Positions 7,659-14,830 of a stretch of DNA of 15,452 nt are shown piece by piece. The notes beneath the pieces are model-generated. The model saw only the letters and a program-made list of their open reading frames with translations. It did no database searches and was not told the DNA's origin. The position numbers and the translations under genes are program-made. How positions within the stretch are numbered: the stretch's first letter is position 1; the number at the start of each line of letters is the position of its first letter. This DNA comes from an uncultured Alphaproteobacteria bacterium (lineage in GTDB: Bacteria; Pseudomonadota; Alphaproteobacteria; Caulobacterales; Caulobacteraceae): positions 1 through 15,452 of the forward strand of contig CAIZKE010000175.1 of the NCBI GenBank assembly GCA_903933475.1, in the 5' to 3' direction.

Positions 7659-7727
7659 ATGCCCGCCATAGTCGCCCGTGCCCTGGATGTCGCCCTCGTC
7701 GTGGCCATTCTGACCGCCTTTACCTGA
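7659..7727 (+). CDS. Possible 22-residue membrane micro-protein
   Basis: ATG at 7659 to TGA at 7725-7727 encodes MPAIVARALDVALVVAILTA plus FT. GGAG (7648-7651) lies seven bases ahead of the ATG, a good Shine-Dalgarno spacing. Residues 9-21 are almost wholly hydrophobic, as in single-helix membrane micro-proteins, with one Arg and one Asp on the N-terminal side. It sits in the 237-base gap between the phaR-linked gene and the convergent glycosyltransferase, which otherwise holds nothing I recognise. In GC-rich DNA a short hydrophobic frame can arise by chance, so this is a candidate only. Confidence 0.35.
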   Translation: MPAIVARALDVALVVAILTAFT

Positions 7728-7751
7728 CGGCCCGTCCGTCCTGCGGCGGCC

Positions 7752-8519
7752 TCAGAGTTCGGTGACGGCGCCTGGGCGACGGGCCCGGGACTGCAGCCAC
7801 ATCACGCCCCAAAGGTCCGAGATCGAGGCCCAGAGCCGTCCGAGGTTGGTGTACTTCGACGATCCGGTCGTGCGCGGCCTGTGCCCCACAGGCAGGAAGG
7901 CCGTCGAATACCCCTCGCGCAGCATCAGGGCCGGCAGGTAGCGATGGATGTGGTCGAAGTAGGGAAGCCTCAGGAAGGCCTCCCGCCGGAAGGCCTTCAA
8001 GCCGCAACCCGTATCGTTCGCCGTATCCCGGAGCAGGCGCTTGCGCACGCCATTACCAATGCGCGAGGCGACCTTCTTGGCGGCGCTGTCCTGTCGGCGC
8101 ACCCGCTCGCCTCCCACCAGGGCCAGTTCCGGTGGACCCGACTTCAGGGCCTCGACCAGTTTCGGCGCATCTGCGGGATCGTTCTGCCCGTCGCCGTCCA
8201 GGGTGACGATGATGTCGCCACGGGCCGCGAGCACGCCTGTCCGGACGGCCCGGCTCTGGCCTGCGTTGGCGCCGTGGCCCAGCACCCTCAGCGTCGGGAT
8301 CTCGGCCTTGAGGGCCAGCAGGCGGGCCCGGGTGTCGTCCCGGCTGCAGTCGTCAACGAACAGGATTTCAAGACTGTGCCCGGCGAAGGCGGCGGCGATT
8401 TCGCGGGCCAGGTCGGCGGCGGCACCAGACTCATTGAACACCGGAACCACCACCGACACCTCGGGCTGCGTGGGCGTCCGGCGTCCTTCAGTGGCGGGCT
8501 TTGCGGGGGCCATGGGCAT
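7752..8519 (-). CDS. GT2 glycosyltransferase, dolichyl/undecaprenyl-phosphate sugar synthase type
   Basis: Likely transfers a sugar from a nucleotide donor to a polyprenyl phosphate on the cytoplasmic face of the inner membrane. The 255-residue GT-A protein shows VSVVVPVFNE (21-30), FVDDCSRDDT (54-63), GQSRAVRTG (88-95), the metal-binding LDGDGQNDP (107-115), and NDTGCGLKAFRRE (168-180). Then come HRYLPAL (192-198) and TTGSSKY (218-223), both typical of DPM1/ArnC-like enzymes. It lacks the two C-terminal membrane helices found in ArnC and GtrB, so it resembles the short DPM1 form; WASISDLWGVMWL (230-242) may be an amphipathic membrane anchor. AGGAAGGG lies just upstream of the ATG at 8519; an ATG at 8513 is also possible. 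It is divergent by 70 bases from a GT-C transferase that could use its product. Sugar identity is unknown. Confidence 0.88.
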   Translation of the reverse strand: MPMAPAKPATEGRRTPTQPEVSVVVPVFNESGAAADLAREIAAAFAGHSLEILFVDDCSRDDTRARLLALKAEIPTLRVLGHGANAGQSRAVRTGVLAARGDIIVTLDGDGQNDPADAPKLVEALKSGPPELALVGGERVRRQDSAAKKVASRIGNGVRKRLLRDTANDTGCGLKAFRREAFLRLPYFDHIHRYLPALMLREGYSTAFLPVGHRPRTTGSSKYTNLGRLWASISDLWGVMWLQSRARRPGAVTEL

Positions 8520-8589
8520 GTCCCTTCCTACGAGGTTTCAGGCCTCAAGGGAAACGACGCCGCTTCCGGATCGTGCTAACCAGATCCGC

Positions 8590-10266
8590 ATGTGGCTGGC
8601 GAACATCATCGACGCCTTCCGGCGGCCCGGCGGCTGGCGGGGTCCGGCGGTCGCCGCCGTGTTCACCCTTCTGGCCGGCATGCCCGGCTTCCTGGCCCTG
8701 CCGCCCCTCGACCGGGACGAGGCCCGGTTCGCCCAGGCCACCGCCCAGATGCTCGAGCAGGACGACTATGTGGTCATCCGGTTCCAGGACCAGCCGCGCT
8801 TCAAGAAGCCGGTCGGCATCCACTGGATGCAGGCCCTGGCGGCATCGGCCTTCGGCGACGCGGCGCTGAGGGACATCCGGCCCTACCGCCTGCCCTCCCT
8901 GCTCGGTGCCATGCTGGCCGCCGCCGCCTGCGTCTGGGGCGCCGCCGGCCTCTTCAGCCGGGGCGTGGCCCTCATGTCCGGGCTGATGCTGGGAAGCGGG
9001 CTTCTGCTGTCCACCGAGGCCTTCATCGCCAAGACCGATTCCATGCTGACGGGGCTCACAGTCCTTTGCCTGGCGGCCTTGGCGCGTCTCTATGCGGAGG
9101 CCCGGGGTGGCGCGCCTGCGGGTCGCCTTGCCGTTCCCCTGTTCTGGCTGGCCCTCGCCCTGGCCATCCTGGTCAAGGGCCCCATCACCCCGCTCATCGT
9201 CGGGCTCGCCGCCCTGACCCTGCGGCTGGTTGACCGCCGGCCCCTGACGTCGCGGCCTATCGGCTGGGCCTGGGGGCTGATCCTCCTGGCCTTAGTCATC
9301 GGCCCCTGGGCCTGGGCGGTCACGGTGGCGACGGATGGCGCCTTCTGGGCCGCGGCGATCGGCGGCGACCTCGCCCCCAAGCTGGCCGGAGGGCACGAGA
9401 CCCACGGCGCGCCGCCCGGCTTCCACGCCCTGGCCCTTCCCCTTCTGGCCTTTCCCGCCACCCTCCTGCTTCCGGCCGCGGCGGTGGTCGCCTGGCGGCG
9501 GCGGCGCGAGCCGGGGGTCCGTTTCGCCCTGGCCTGGCTGGTTCCCGGCTGGATCCTTTTCGAGGCCACTCCCACCAAGCTTCCCCACTATGTCCTGCCC
9601 CTCTATGCGCCCCTGGCCTGGCTTTGCGCCGCAGGTCTGGCGGAGGCGGCAACGCCTTGGGTGCGGCGGATCGGGGCTGGCCTTCACCTTGTGGCGGGAA
9701 GTCTCCTGGCGGCGGTCGCCCTCGGCCTCGCCCTCACCTATGGCGATGCCTGGGACCTCCCGGCCGCCATCCTGGCGGCGGTCCTCTTTGCCCTTGCCGC
9801 CGGCGCCGGTGCCCTGTTCCTCCTGCGGGGCCGGGTCTTCCGCGCCCTGGCCTGGGCCCTGCCCGCCGGGGTCCTGGCGCATGGTGCCCTGACCGGCCTC
9901 CTGGCGCCGGGTCTGGAGCCCCTCATGTTGTCCAGCCGGACAACGGAGGTCCTGGCCCGGGCGCGGCTCCTTCCCGCCCAGGGCGTGCTCCCCGGCCCCG
10001 TGGCCATTGCCGGCTATGCCGAGCCCAGCCTGGTCTTCAAGGTGGGAACCGACACCGGACTGGGTGACGCCGCCGATGCCGCCAGGGCCCTGGCTTCGGG
10101 CCGGGCGGCGGTGGTCGAGGGCCGCGAGCAGCCCGCCTTCCGCGCCGCCCTCGCCCGGAACGGCGTCACGCCCGTCGAGGTCGGTCGGGTGAGCGGCCTG
10201 AACTATTCCAACGGCGACGCGACCGAGCTTACGATCTACGCCCCGCCCCCGGAGGTCCGCCCATGA
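8590..10266 (+). CDS. ArnT/PMT-like GT-C glycosyltransferase, multi-span membrane protein
   Basis: Probably transfers a sugar from a polyprenyl-phosphate carrier to a periplasmic acceptor such as lipid A or another envelope molecule. It has 558 residues with about a dozen hydrophobic segments, close to ArnT (about 550). After the first helix (19-38) comes PLDRDEARFAQAT (39-51), the periplasmic loop with the essential acidic pair D43-E44. Then KKPVGIHWMQ (72-81) corresponds to the family K-P-P/V-x-x-x-W motif, and EAFIAKTDSML follows. A soluble periplasmic tail with strands (from about residue 450) ends the protein. The ATG at 8590 begins MWLANIIDAF; the frame is open far upstream, but that part is antisense to the divergent GT2 gene. 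No good Shine-Dalgarno is seen. Its stop overlaps the next start (ATGA, 10263-10266). Confidence 0.87.
   Translation: MWLANIIDAFRRPGGWRGPAVAAVFTLLAGMPGFLALPPLDRDEARFAQATAQMLEQDDYVVIRFQDQPRFKKPVGIHWMQALAASAFGDAALRDIRPYRLPSLLGAMLAAAACVWGAAGLFSRGVALMSGLMLGSGLLLSTEAFIAKTDSMLTGLTVLCLAALARLYAEARGGAPAGRLAVPLFWLALALAILVKGPITPLIVGLAALTLRLVDRRPLTSRPIGWAWGLILLALVIGPWAWAVTVATDGAFWAAAIGGDLAPKLAGGHETHGAPPGFHALALPLLAFPATLLLPAAAVVAWRRRREPGVRFALAWLVPGWILFEATPTKLPHYVLPLYAPLAWLCAAGLAEAATPWVRRIGAGLHLVAGSLLAAVALGLALTYGDAWDLPAAILAAVLFALAAGAGALFLLRGRVFRALAWALPAGVLAHGALTGLLAPGLEPLMLSSRTTEVLARARLLPAQGVLPGPVAIAGYAEPSLVFKVGTDTGLGDAADAARALASGRAAVVEGREQPAFRAALARNGVTPVEVGRVSGLNYSNGDATELTIYAPPPEVRP
10251..10255 (+). promoter_or_regulatory. 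Ribosome binding site of the HMG-CoA lyase gene inside the GT-C gene
   Basis: GGAGG lies seven bases ahead of the ATG at 10263 and within the last codons of the preceding glycosyltransferase gene. It fixes the lyase start and shows that initiation there does not rely on coupling alone. Confidence 0.7.
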
Positions 10267-11168
10267 GCCGCTTCATCGAGGTCGTCGAGGTGGGGCCGCG
10301 CGACGGCCTGCAGAACGAGAAGGTCGCCCTGACCCCCGCCCAGAGGGTCGAATTCATCCACCGCCTGGAGGGTGCCGGCGCCCGGCGGATCGAGACCGTC
10401 TCCTTCGTCAATCCCGCCCGGGTCCCGCAGATGGCCGGTGCCGAGGAGGTCTGCGCCGCCCTTCCGGCCGAGCCGCTGAGGTCGCGGATCGGCCTGGTCC
10501 TCAACATGCGCGGCTGGGACCGGGCGGTCTCGACGGGCTGTGACGAGGCCAATGTGGTGGTCTGCGCCACCGACGCCTTCGGGATCCGCAACCAGGGCGC
10601 GGACACCCGGGCCCAGATGGACACCCTGGCTGCCATCGCCGGCCGGCGGGCGACCGAGGGCGGACCCCGCCTGTCGGTGACCTTTTCTGTCGCCTTCGGC
10701 TGTCCCTTCGAGGGTGAGGTCGATCCTGCGCGGGTGGTCGACCTGGTCCGCGAGGCAGCGGGCCTGCCCCTCGATGAGATCGCCCTGGCCGACACCATCG
10801 GGGTCGCCGATCCCTGGGCCGTCCGGCGCCTGGTGGAGTCCTGTCGGGCCGTCCTTGGGCCCCAAAGGCTGCGCCTGCACTTCCACGACACCCGCAACAC
10901 CGGCCTGGCCAACGCCTTTGCCGGGGTGGAGGCGGGTGTGGACGTCCTTGACGCCAGCTGCGGCGGCCTTGGCGGCTGTCCCTTCGCGCCCAACGCCACA
11001 GGCAATATCGGGACCGAAGACCTGGTCTACATGCTCGAGCGGGCGGGCTTCTCGACCGGCTACGACCTGCCGGCCCTGATCTCGACCTCTGGGTGGATCT
11101 GCAGCCTCCTGGGCAAGACCCCGACTGCCGCGGTCACCCGCGCCGGCCTCTTCCCCCTCCCGGCCTGA
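10263..11168 (+). CDS. mvaB: Hydroxymethylglutaryl-CoA lyase
   Basis: Cleaves HMG-CoA to acetyl-CoA and acetoacetate, the last step of leucine catabolism. The 301-residue TIM barrel has the full active-site set: EVGPRDGLQNE (9-19) with R13 and D14, the metal ligands H206 and H208 in HFHDT, and the catalytic C239 in GGLGGCPFAPNATGN (234-248). SFVNPARVPQM and TEDLVYML are also family motifs. Length and motifs match the bacterial and human lyases, so I prefer this to the related isopropylmalate or homocitrate synthases, which lack the C-terminal cysteine loop. It overlaps the upstream glycosyltransferase by four bases, an unexpected partner. No other leucine-degradation gene (acyl-CoA dehydrogenase, carboxylase) is nearby. 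It converges on a GT2 gene with a 12-base gap. Confidence 0.94.
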   Translation: MSRFIEVVEVGPRDGLQNEKVALTPAQRVEFIHRLEGAGARRIETVSFVNPARVPQMAGAEEVCAALPAEPLRSRIGLVLNMRGWDRAVSTGCDEANVVVCATDAFGIRNQGADTRAQMDTLAAIAGRRATEGGPRLSVTFSVAFGCPFEGEVDPARVVDLVREAAGLPLDEIALADTIGVADPWAVRRLVESCRAVLGPQRLRLHFHDTRNTGLANAFAGVEAGVDVLDASCGGLGGCPFAPNATGNIGTEDLVYMLERAGFSTGYDLPALISTSGWICSLLGKTPTAAVTRAGLFPLPA

Positions 11169-11171
11169 GGT

Positions 11172-11195
11172 CGGCCCGGCTCAGGCCGGGGGCCG
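11172..11195. terminator. GC hairpin at the convergent mvaB/GT2 ends
   Basis: CGGCCC (11172-11177) can pair with GGGCCG (11190-11195); an alternative inner stem CCCGG/CCGGG is also possible. It straddles the end of the minus-strand glycosyltransferase gene. It could serve both convergent transcripts, but no T-run follows on either side. Confidence 0.3.
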
Positions 11196-12101
11196 CCCGA
11201 GACGCCAGAAGACCGGACGGACCACGGCGGCGGCGACGATGAAGGGGGCCAGCCCTAAGGCCGCAAGGGTCTCGAGGGGCGTGCTTGCGCGCTTTCGGAA
11301 GAAACGGGCCAGGCCGCAACCCTTGGCGTACTCGACCCTGAGGGGATTGGCCCGGCTGGTATGTCCGACATGGACCACCTCCGCCTCGGGCTGGAAGACC
11401 ACCTGGCCGCCAGCCTGGCGGATGCGCCAGCACAGGTCGATGTCCTCGACATGCAGGAAGTAGCCCTCGTCGAATCCGCCGATCGCAGCGAAATCGTCCC
11501 GGCGGATGGCGAAGCAGGCTCCCGATACGGTCGGAGCCTCGATGACCTCGAGCGGCGCCGGTTCATCCTCCAGGTGGACCTCGAAGCGCTTCAGGCCTGG
11601 GATCCGGCTGGCCAGGGTGGACAGGCTCAGGAAGGTCGAGAGCGGGGTGATCTCACCCCGTCGCCCGCCCCTCTGTTCTGAGCCGTCGGGATTCAGGATC
11701 CGGGCGCCGACCAGGCTGGGCGAGGGCCGGCCCTCGAGGGCGCGGGCGAGGGCTGCCACCCCGCCGGGGCCCAGGAAGGCGTCCGGGTTGAGGAAGACCA
11801 ACAGCTCGCCCCGGGCGGCGTGAGCGCCAAGGTTGGCGCCGCTGGCGAAGCCCACATTTCCCTGGCCCGATACCAGCCGCACCCTTGGGTTCTTCGCGGC
11901 CAGGCCGGCCAGGCGTTCAGCGTCCCCGGACGTGGAGCCATTGTCGACGATGACCACCTCGCCCACGTCCGCCTGGGACAGGGCGCTCTCGATGGAGGGG
12001 AAGAGGGACTCCCCGGTCATGTAGGCCACGAGCACGACGGAGGCCCCCGCGTTCAACGCAGGGGCCGCCAGCTTGGGATCTGGACCGGATCGACCCAGCA
12101 T
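11181..12101 (-). CDS. GT2 glycosyltransferase, rhamnosyltransferase (WbbL)-like
   Basis: A cell-envelope glycosyltransferase of the WbbL/RfbN type, which adds sugars such as rhamnose to a lipid-linked glycan; donor and acceptor cannot be told here. The 306 residues show SVVLVAY (21-27), VIVDNGSTSGD (50-60), GNVGFASGANLG (81-92), FLNPDAFL (103-110, the NPD form of the metal site), SGACFAIRRDDF (193-204) and GYFLHVEDIDLCWR (213-226). The E-D-x-D-L-C-W-R motif is the family hallmark. A hydrophobic segment near 281-296 may anchor it to the membrane. The start ATG overlaps the thrS stop by one base (TGATG), with GAGAGG five bases upstream inside thrS. It is therefore the last gene of the minus-strand run that begins with cysS. 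Confidence 0.88.
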   Translation of the reverse strand: MLGRSGPDPKLAAPALNAGASVVLVAYMTGESLFPSIESALSQADVGEVVIVDNGSTSGDAERLAGLAAKNPRVRLVSGQGNVGFASGANLGAHAARGELLVFLNPDAFLGPGGVAALARALEGRPSPSLVGARILNPDGSEQRGGRRGEITPLSTFLSLSTLASRIPGLKRFEVHLEDEPAPLEVIEAPTVSGACFAIRRDDFAAIGGFDEGYFLHVEDIDLCWRIRQAGGQVVFQPEAEVVHVGHTSRANPLRVEYAKGCGLARFFRKRASTPLETLAALGLAPFIVAAAVVRPVFWRLGRPPA

Positions 12102-14041
12102 CAGCCTCTCGGGGTGCCGCGGGCAAGGTCAGGCGGGACCGCTTCCGCGACCAGGGCGGCCACCGCTTCGTCCAGGGGCAGGACGGTCTGGCCTTCGCTG
12201 CCCAGCCTGCGGATGGCCAGGGCGCGGGTCTCGGCCTCCCGGCGACCGACCGCGGCGATCACCGGGGTCTTGGCCAGGCTGTGCTCGCGGACCTTGTAGT
12301 TGATCTTCTCGTTGCGCAGATCGAGCTCGACCCTCAGGCCTGCCGCCGACAGGGTTGCAGCGACCTCCCGGGCATAGTCGTCGGCGTCCGAGGTGATCGA
12401 GGCCACCACCGCCTGGGTGGGTGCCAGCCACAGGGGGAAGGCCCCGGCGTAGTTCTCGATGGTCACGCCCAGGAAGCGCTCCATGGACCCGCAGATCGCC
12501 CGGTGCAGCATGACCGGCCTCTGCTTGGAACCGTCCTCGGCCACATACTCGGCGTCGAGGCGCTCAGGCAGGACGAAGTCCAGCTGCAGGGTGCCGCACT
12601 GCCAGGTCCGGCCGATGGCATCGCGCAGGTGGAACTCCAGCTTGGGGCCATAGAAGGCGCCCTCCCCCGGCAGGGGCTCGACCTCCATGTTGACCGCCTG
12701 GCGGGCGGCCCGGTCCAGCTTGGCCTCGGCGATGTCCCAGACTTCGTCGGACCCGGCGCGGACCTCGGGTCGCAGGGCCAGCTTCACGCTGTGCAGGTCG
12801 AGGCCGAAGTCGGAATAGACCGAGTTCAACAGCTTCACGAACTTGGTCGTCTCCGCCTCGATCTGGTCCTCGCGGCAGAAGATGTGGGCGTCGTCCTGGG
12901 TGAAGGCGCGCAGGCGCATGATGCCATGCAGGGCACCGGACGGCTCGTACCGGTGGCAGGCGCCGAACTCGGCCATGCGGAGCGGCAGGTCGCGGTAGCT
13001 CTTTTGGCCGTAGTTGAAGATCTGGACGTGCCCCGGGCAGTTCATGGGCTTAACGGCCAGCTCCTCGCCTTCCGTCGTCTCGCACGTGAACATGTTCTGG
13101 CCGAACTTCTCCCAGTGGCCGGACTTCTCCCAGAGTCCCCGGTCCATGATCTGGGGCGCCTTGACCTCGACATAGCCGTCTACCTCCACGCGGCGGCGCA
13201 TGTAGGCCTCCACCGTGCGGTAAAGGGTCCAGCCCTTGGGATGCCAGAAGATCATCCCCCGGGCTTCTTCCTGCAGGTGGAAGAGGTCCATGGCCCGGCC
13301 GATCCGGCGGTGGTCCCGGCGCTCGGCCTCCTCGATCCGCTTCAGGTAGGCTTCCAGGTCCGCCTCGCTGGCCCAGGCCGTGCCGTAGATGCGCTGCAGC
13401 TGGGCGTTGCGGTGGTCGCCGCGCCAGTAGGCGCCCGCCAGCTTGGTCAGCTTGAAGGCCTTGCCCACATGCCGGGTCGAGGGCAGGTGCGGACCCAGGC
13501 ACAGGTCCTTCCAGCTGCCCTGCCGGTAGACGGTGATGACCTCGTCCTCGGGCAGGTCGGAGATGATCTCGGCCTTGTAGGCCTCGCCGATCCCCTTGAA
13601 GTGGGCGATGGCCTCGTTGCGGTCCCAGACCTCCCGGACGATCTTCTCGTCCCGGTCGACGATCTCGGCCATCCGCGCCTCGATGGCGCCGAGGTCATCC
13701 AGCGAGAAGGGCTCGTCCCGGGCGAAGTCGTAATAGAAGCCGTCCTCGATGGCCGGTCCGATGGTCACCTGGGTTCCCGGGAAAAGCTCCTGGACCGCCT
13801 GGGCCAGCACATGGCTGGCGTCGTGGCGAATTACCTCCAGGGCGTGGGGGCTCTCGCGCGTCAGGATCTCGAAGGTCCCGCCGCCGGGCAGGGGGCGGTC
13901 AAGGTCCAGGAGCTGGCCGTCCAGGCGTACCAGCAGGGCGCGCTTTTCCAGCGACTTGGCGATGGAGGCGGCGACGTCGCGGCCTCTGGCGCCCGCGTCG
14001 AAGGCCCGCTTGGAGCCGTCGGGGAAGATGAGTTCGATCAT
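12101..14041 (-). CDS. thrS: Threonyl-tRNA synthetase
   Basis: Charges tRNA-Thr with threonine. The 646 residues match the usual length (about 640). Domains in order: TGS (1-60, MIELIFPDGS), editing domain with H73 and H77 in RHDASHVLAQ and the later CLGPHLP, then the class II catalytic core. The core has the zinc cysteine in KPMNCPGH, motif 2 around HRYEPSGALHGI and FTQDDAHIFC, and motif 3 around RPVMLHRAICGSMERFLG. The C-terminal anticodon-binding domain is complete. The editing residues are all present, so mischarged seryl-tRNA should be cleared. The ATG at 14041 gives the normal N-terminus; the frame is open 68 codons further but that part overlaps yidD and is not TGS-like. It overlaps yidD by four bases (ATGA), with no strong Shine-Dalgarno, and the downstream GT2 gene by one. 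Confidence 0.98.
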   Translation of the reverse strand: MIELIFPDGSKRAFDAGARGRDVAASIAKSLEKRALLVRLDGQLLDLDRPLPGGGTFEILTRESPHALEVIRHDASHVLAQAVQELFPGTQVTIGPAIEDGFYYDFARDEPFSLDDLGAIEARMAEIVDRDEKIVREVWDRNEAIAHFKGIGEAYKAEIISDLPEDEVITVYRQGSWKDLCLGPHLPSTRHVGKAFKLTKLAGAYWRGDHRNAQLQRIYGTAWASEADLEAYLKRIEEAERRDHRRIGRAMDLFHLQEEARGMIFWHPKGWTLYRTVEAYMRRRVEVDGYVEVKAPQIMDRGLWEKSGHWEKFGQNMFTCETTEGEELAVKPMNCPGHVQIFNYGQKSYRDLPLRMAEFGACHRYEPSGALHGIMRLRAFTQDDAHIFCREDQIEAETTKFVKLLNSVYSDFGLDLHSVKLALRPEVRAGSDEVWDIAEAKLDRAARQAVNMEVEPLPGEGAFYGPKLEFHLRDAIGRTWQCGTLQLDFVLPERLDAEYVAEDGSKQRPVMLHRAICGSMERFLGVTIENYAGAFPLWLAPTQAVVASITSDADDYAREVAATLSAAGLRVELDLRNEKINYKVREHSLAKTPVIAAVGRREAETRALAIRRLGSEGQTVLPLDEAVAALVAEAVPPDLARGTPRG

Positions 14042-14322
14042 GGCTTGGTCTGTCCGTTTTGGAGCCCCCCGGCGTCGCCAGCAGCGATCGGCGCGGGGAT
14101 CCGGGGCGGAACGGGGTCGTAGCCCGTCCCGCCCCAGGGATTGCATCGACACAGTCGGCTGGCCGCCAGTCCGGCGCCTTTCCAGGGACCATGCGTGATC
14201 AGGGCGTCTGCCGCGTAATCCGAACAGGTCGGAAGAAACCGGCACTGGCGCCCGATCAGGGGCGAGAGCGTCAGTTTGTAGGTGCGGTGGGCACCCCTGA
14301 CGCAGTGTTCGTAGAAGGTCAT
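14038..14322 (-). CDS. yidD: Membrane protein insertion efficiency factor YidD
   Basis: A small membrane-associated helper of YidC-dependent insertion of inner-membrane proteins. The 94 residues carry the whole family core: YKLTLSPLIGRQCRFLPTCS (15-34), DYAADAL (35-41), HGPWKGAGLAASRLCRCNPW (44-63) and GTGYDPVP (65-72). Cysteines 27, 33, 58 and 60 are the conserved ones. An N-terminal amphipathic helix is expected to bind the membrane; the last 20 residues are variable. In many bacteria yidD sits between rnpA and yidC, but here it lies between an Fe-S scaffold gene and thrS, which I recall as a frequent alphaproteobacterial arrangement. It overlaps thrS by four bases. The start at 14322 has only a weak GAG upstream. 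Confidence 0.95.
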   Translation of the reverse strand: MTFYEHCVRGAHRTYKLTLSPLIGRQCRFLPTCSDYAADALITHGPWKGAGLAASRLCRCNPWGGTGYDPVPPRIPAPIAAGDAGGLQNGQTKP

Positions 14323-14357
14323 GCCGGCTCGCAGGCTTCCGATTTCCGCCTGCGCTT

Positions 14358-14378
14358 ATCCCGCGGAGTCTGCGGGAT
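14358..14378 (-). other. 7-bp hairpin directly after the scaffold gene, before yidD
   Basis: ATCCCGC and GCGGGAT (14358-14364 and 14372-14378) form a perfect 7-bp stem with a 7-base loop. On the minus strand it starts at the last base of the scaffold stop codon and ends 36 bases before the yidD start. No U-run follows. It could slow transcription, protect the upstream mRNA end, or mark a processing site inside the operon. This 55-base gap is the widest in the cysS-thrS run. Confidence 0.4.
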
Positions 14379-14830
14379 CAAGCCGCGCCGGCGGGGCTAG
14401 TTCGGGCCCGGCCCCTGCGGACGGCCTCGAGTGCGGCCTCGAAGGCCAGCAGGGTCGAGGCGTGCCGGGCGGGGTAGTCCTTGACCGGGGCGAGCATGGC
14501 GAGATCCGAAAAGCGTCCTGCGGGCGCAGGGCCGTCAGCCTTCAACATAGAGCGGAAGGCGCCGGTCGCCAACTCAAGGTCTTCCTGGCTGGCACCGATC
14601 ACCCCGGCGCCGAGGATGGCGGCCGAGGCCTGTCCCAGGGCGCAGGCCTTCACCTCCTGGGCGAAACGGTCGATCCGCCCCGATGCGTCCAGGCCGACGT
14701 CCACCGTCACCCGGCTTCCGCAGAGCCGCGAGCTCTTCTCCGCCGAGCCGTCGGGGGCCTCGAGCCGGCCCAGGTGCGGAAGGTTGGCGGCCAGGGCTAG
14801 CACCTTCGCTGAGTAGATGTCGTCGATCAT
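14378..14830 (-). CDS. Iron-sulfur cluster assembly scaffold protein, IscU/NifU-N like
   Basis: A 150-residue protein of the IscU/NifU N-terminal fold, which builds or passes on Fe-S clusters. It shows IYSAKVLALAANLPHLGRL (5-23), C37 in SSRLCGSRVTVDV, C63 in VKACALGQASA, and PVKDYPARHASTLLAF (115-130). Canonical IscU has three cluster cysteines and an aspartate (CGD, GC, LHCS). Here the first two cysteines are present, the aspartate is serine (CGS), and the third cysteine is alanine (RHAS). I recall this RHAST form as usual in the alphaproteobacterial family, so it is probably a divergent scaffold or carrier. The ATG at 14830 overlaps the SRPBCC gene stop (ATGA). A longer open frame upstream is antisense-like extension inside the SRPBCC gene and is rejected. 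Confidence 0.88.
   Translation of the reverse strand: MIDDIYSAKVLALAANLPHLGRLEAPDGSAEKSSRLCGSRVTVDVGLDASGRIDRFAQEVKACALGQASAAILGAGVIGASQEDLELATGAFRSMLKADGPAPAGRFSDLAMLAPVKDYPARHASTLLAFEAALEAVRRGRARTSPAGAA

Noticed and set aside
8041..8589. Extension of the GT-C gene upstream to 8041
   Set aside because: It is the antisense of the GT2 gene, with Arg/Ser/Pro-rich sequence and no membrane segment; the first helix follows the ATG at 8590.
12281..14122. A 613-codon plus-strand open frame opposite thrS
   Set aside because: Antisense shadow typical of GC-rich DNA; it mirrors thrS codons and shows no domain.
14042..14245. 68-codon extension of thrS
   Set aside because: Overlaps yidD in another frame; the TGS domain begins at the ATG at 14041 as in other threonyl-tRNA synthetases.
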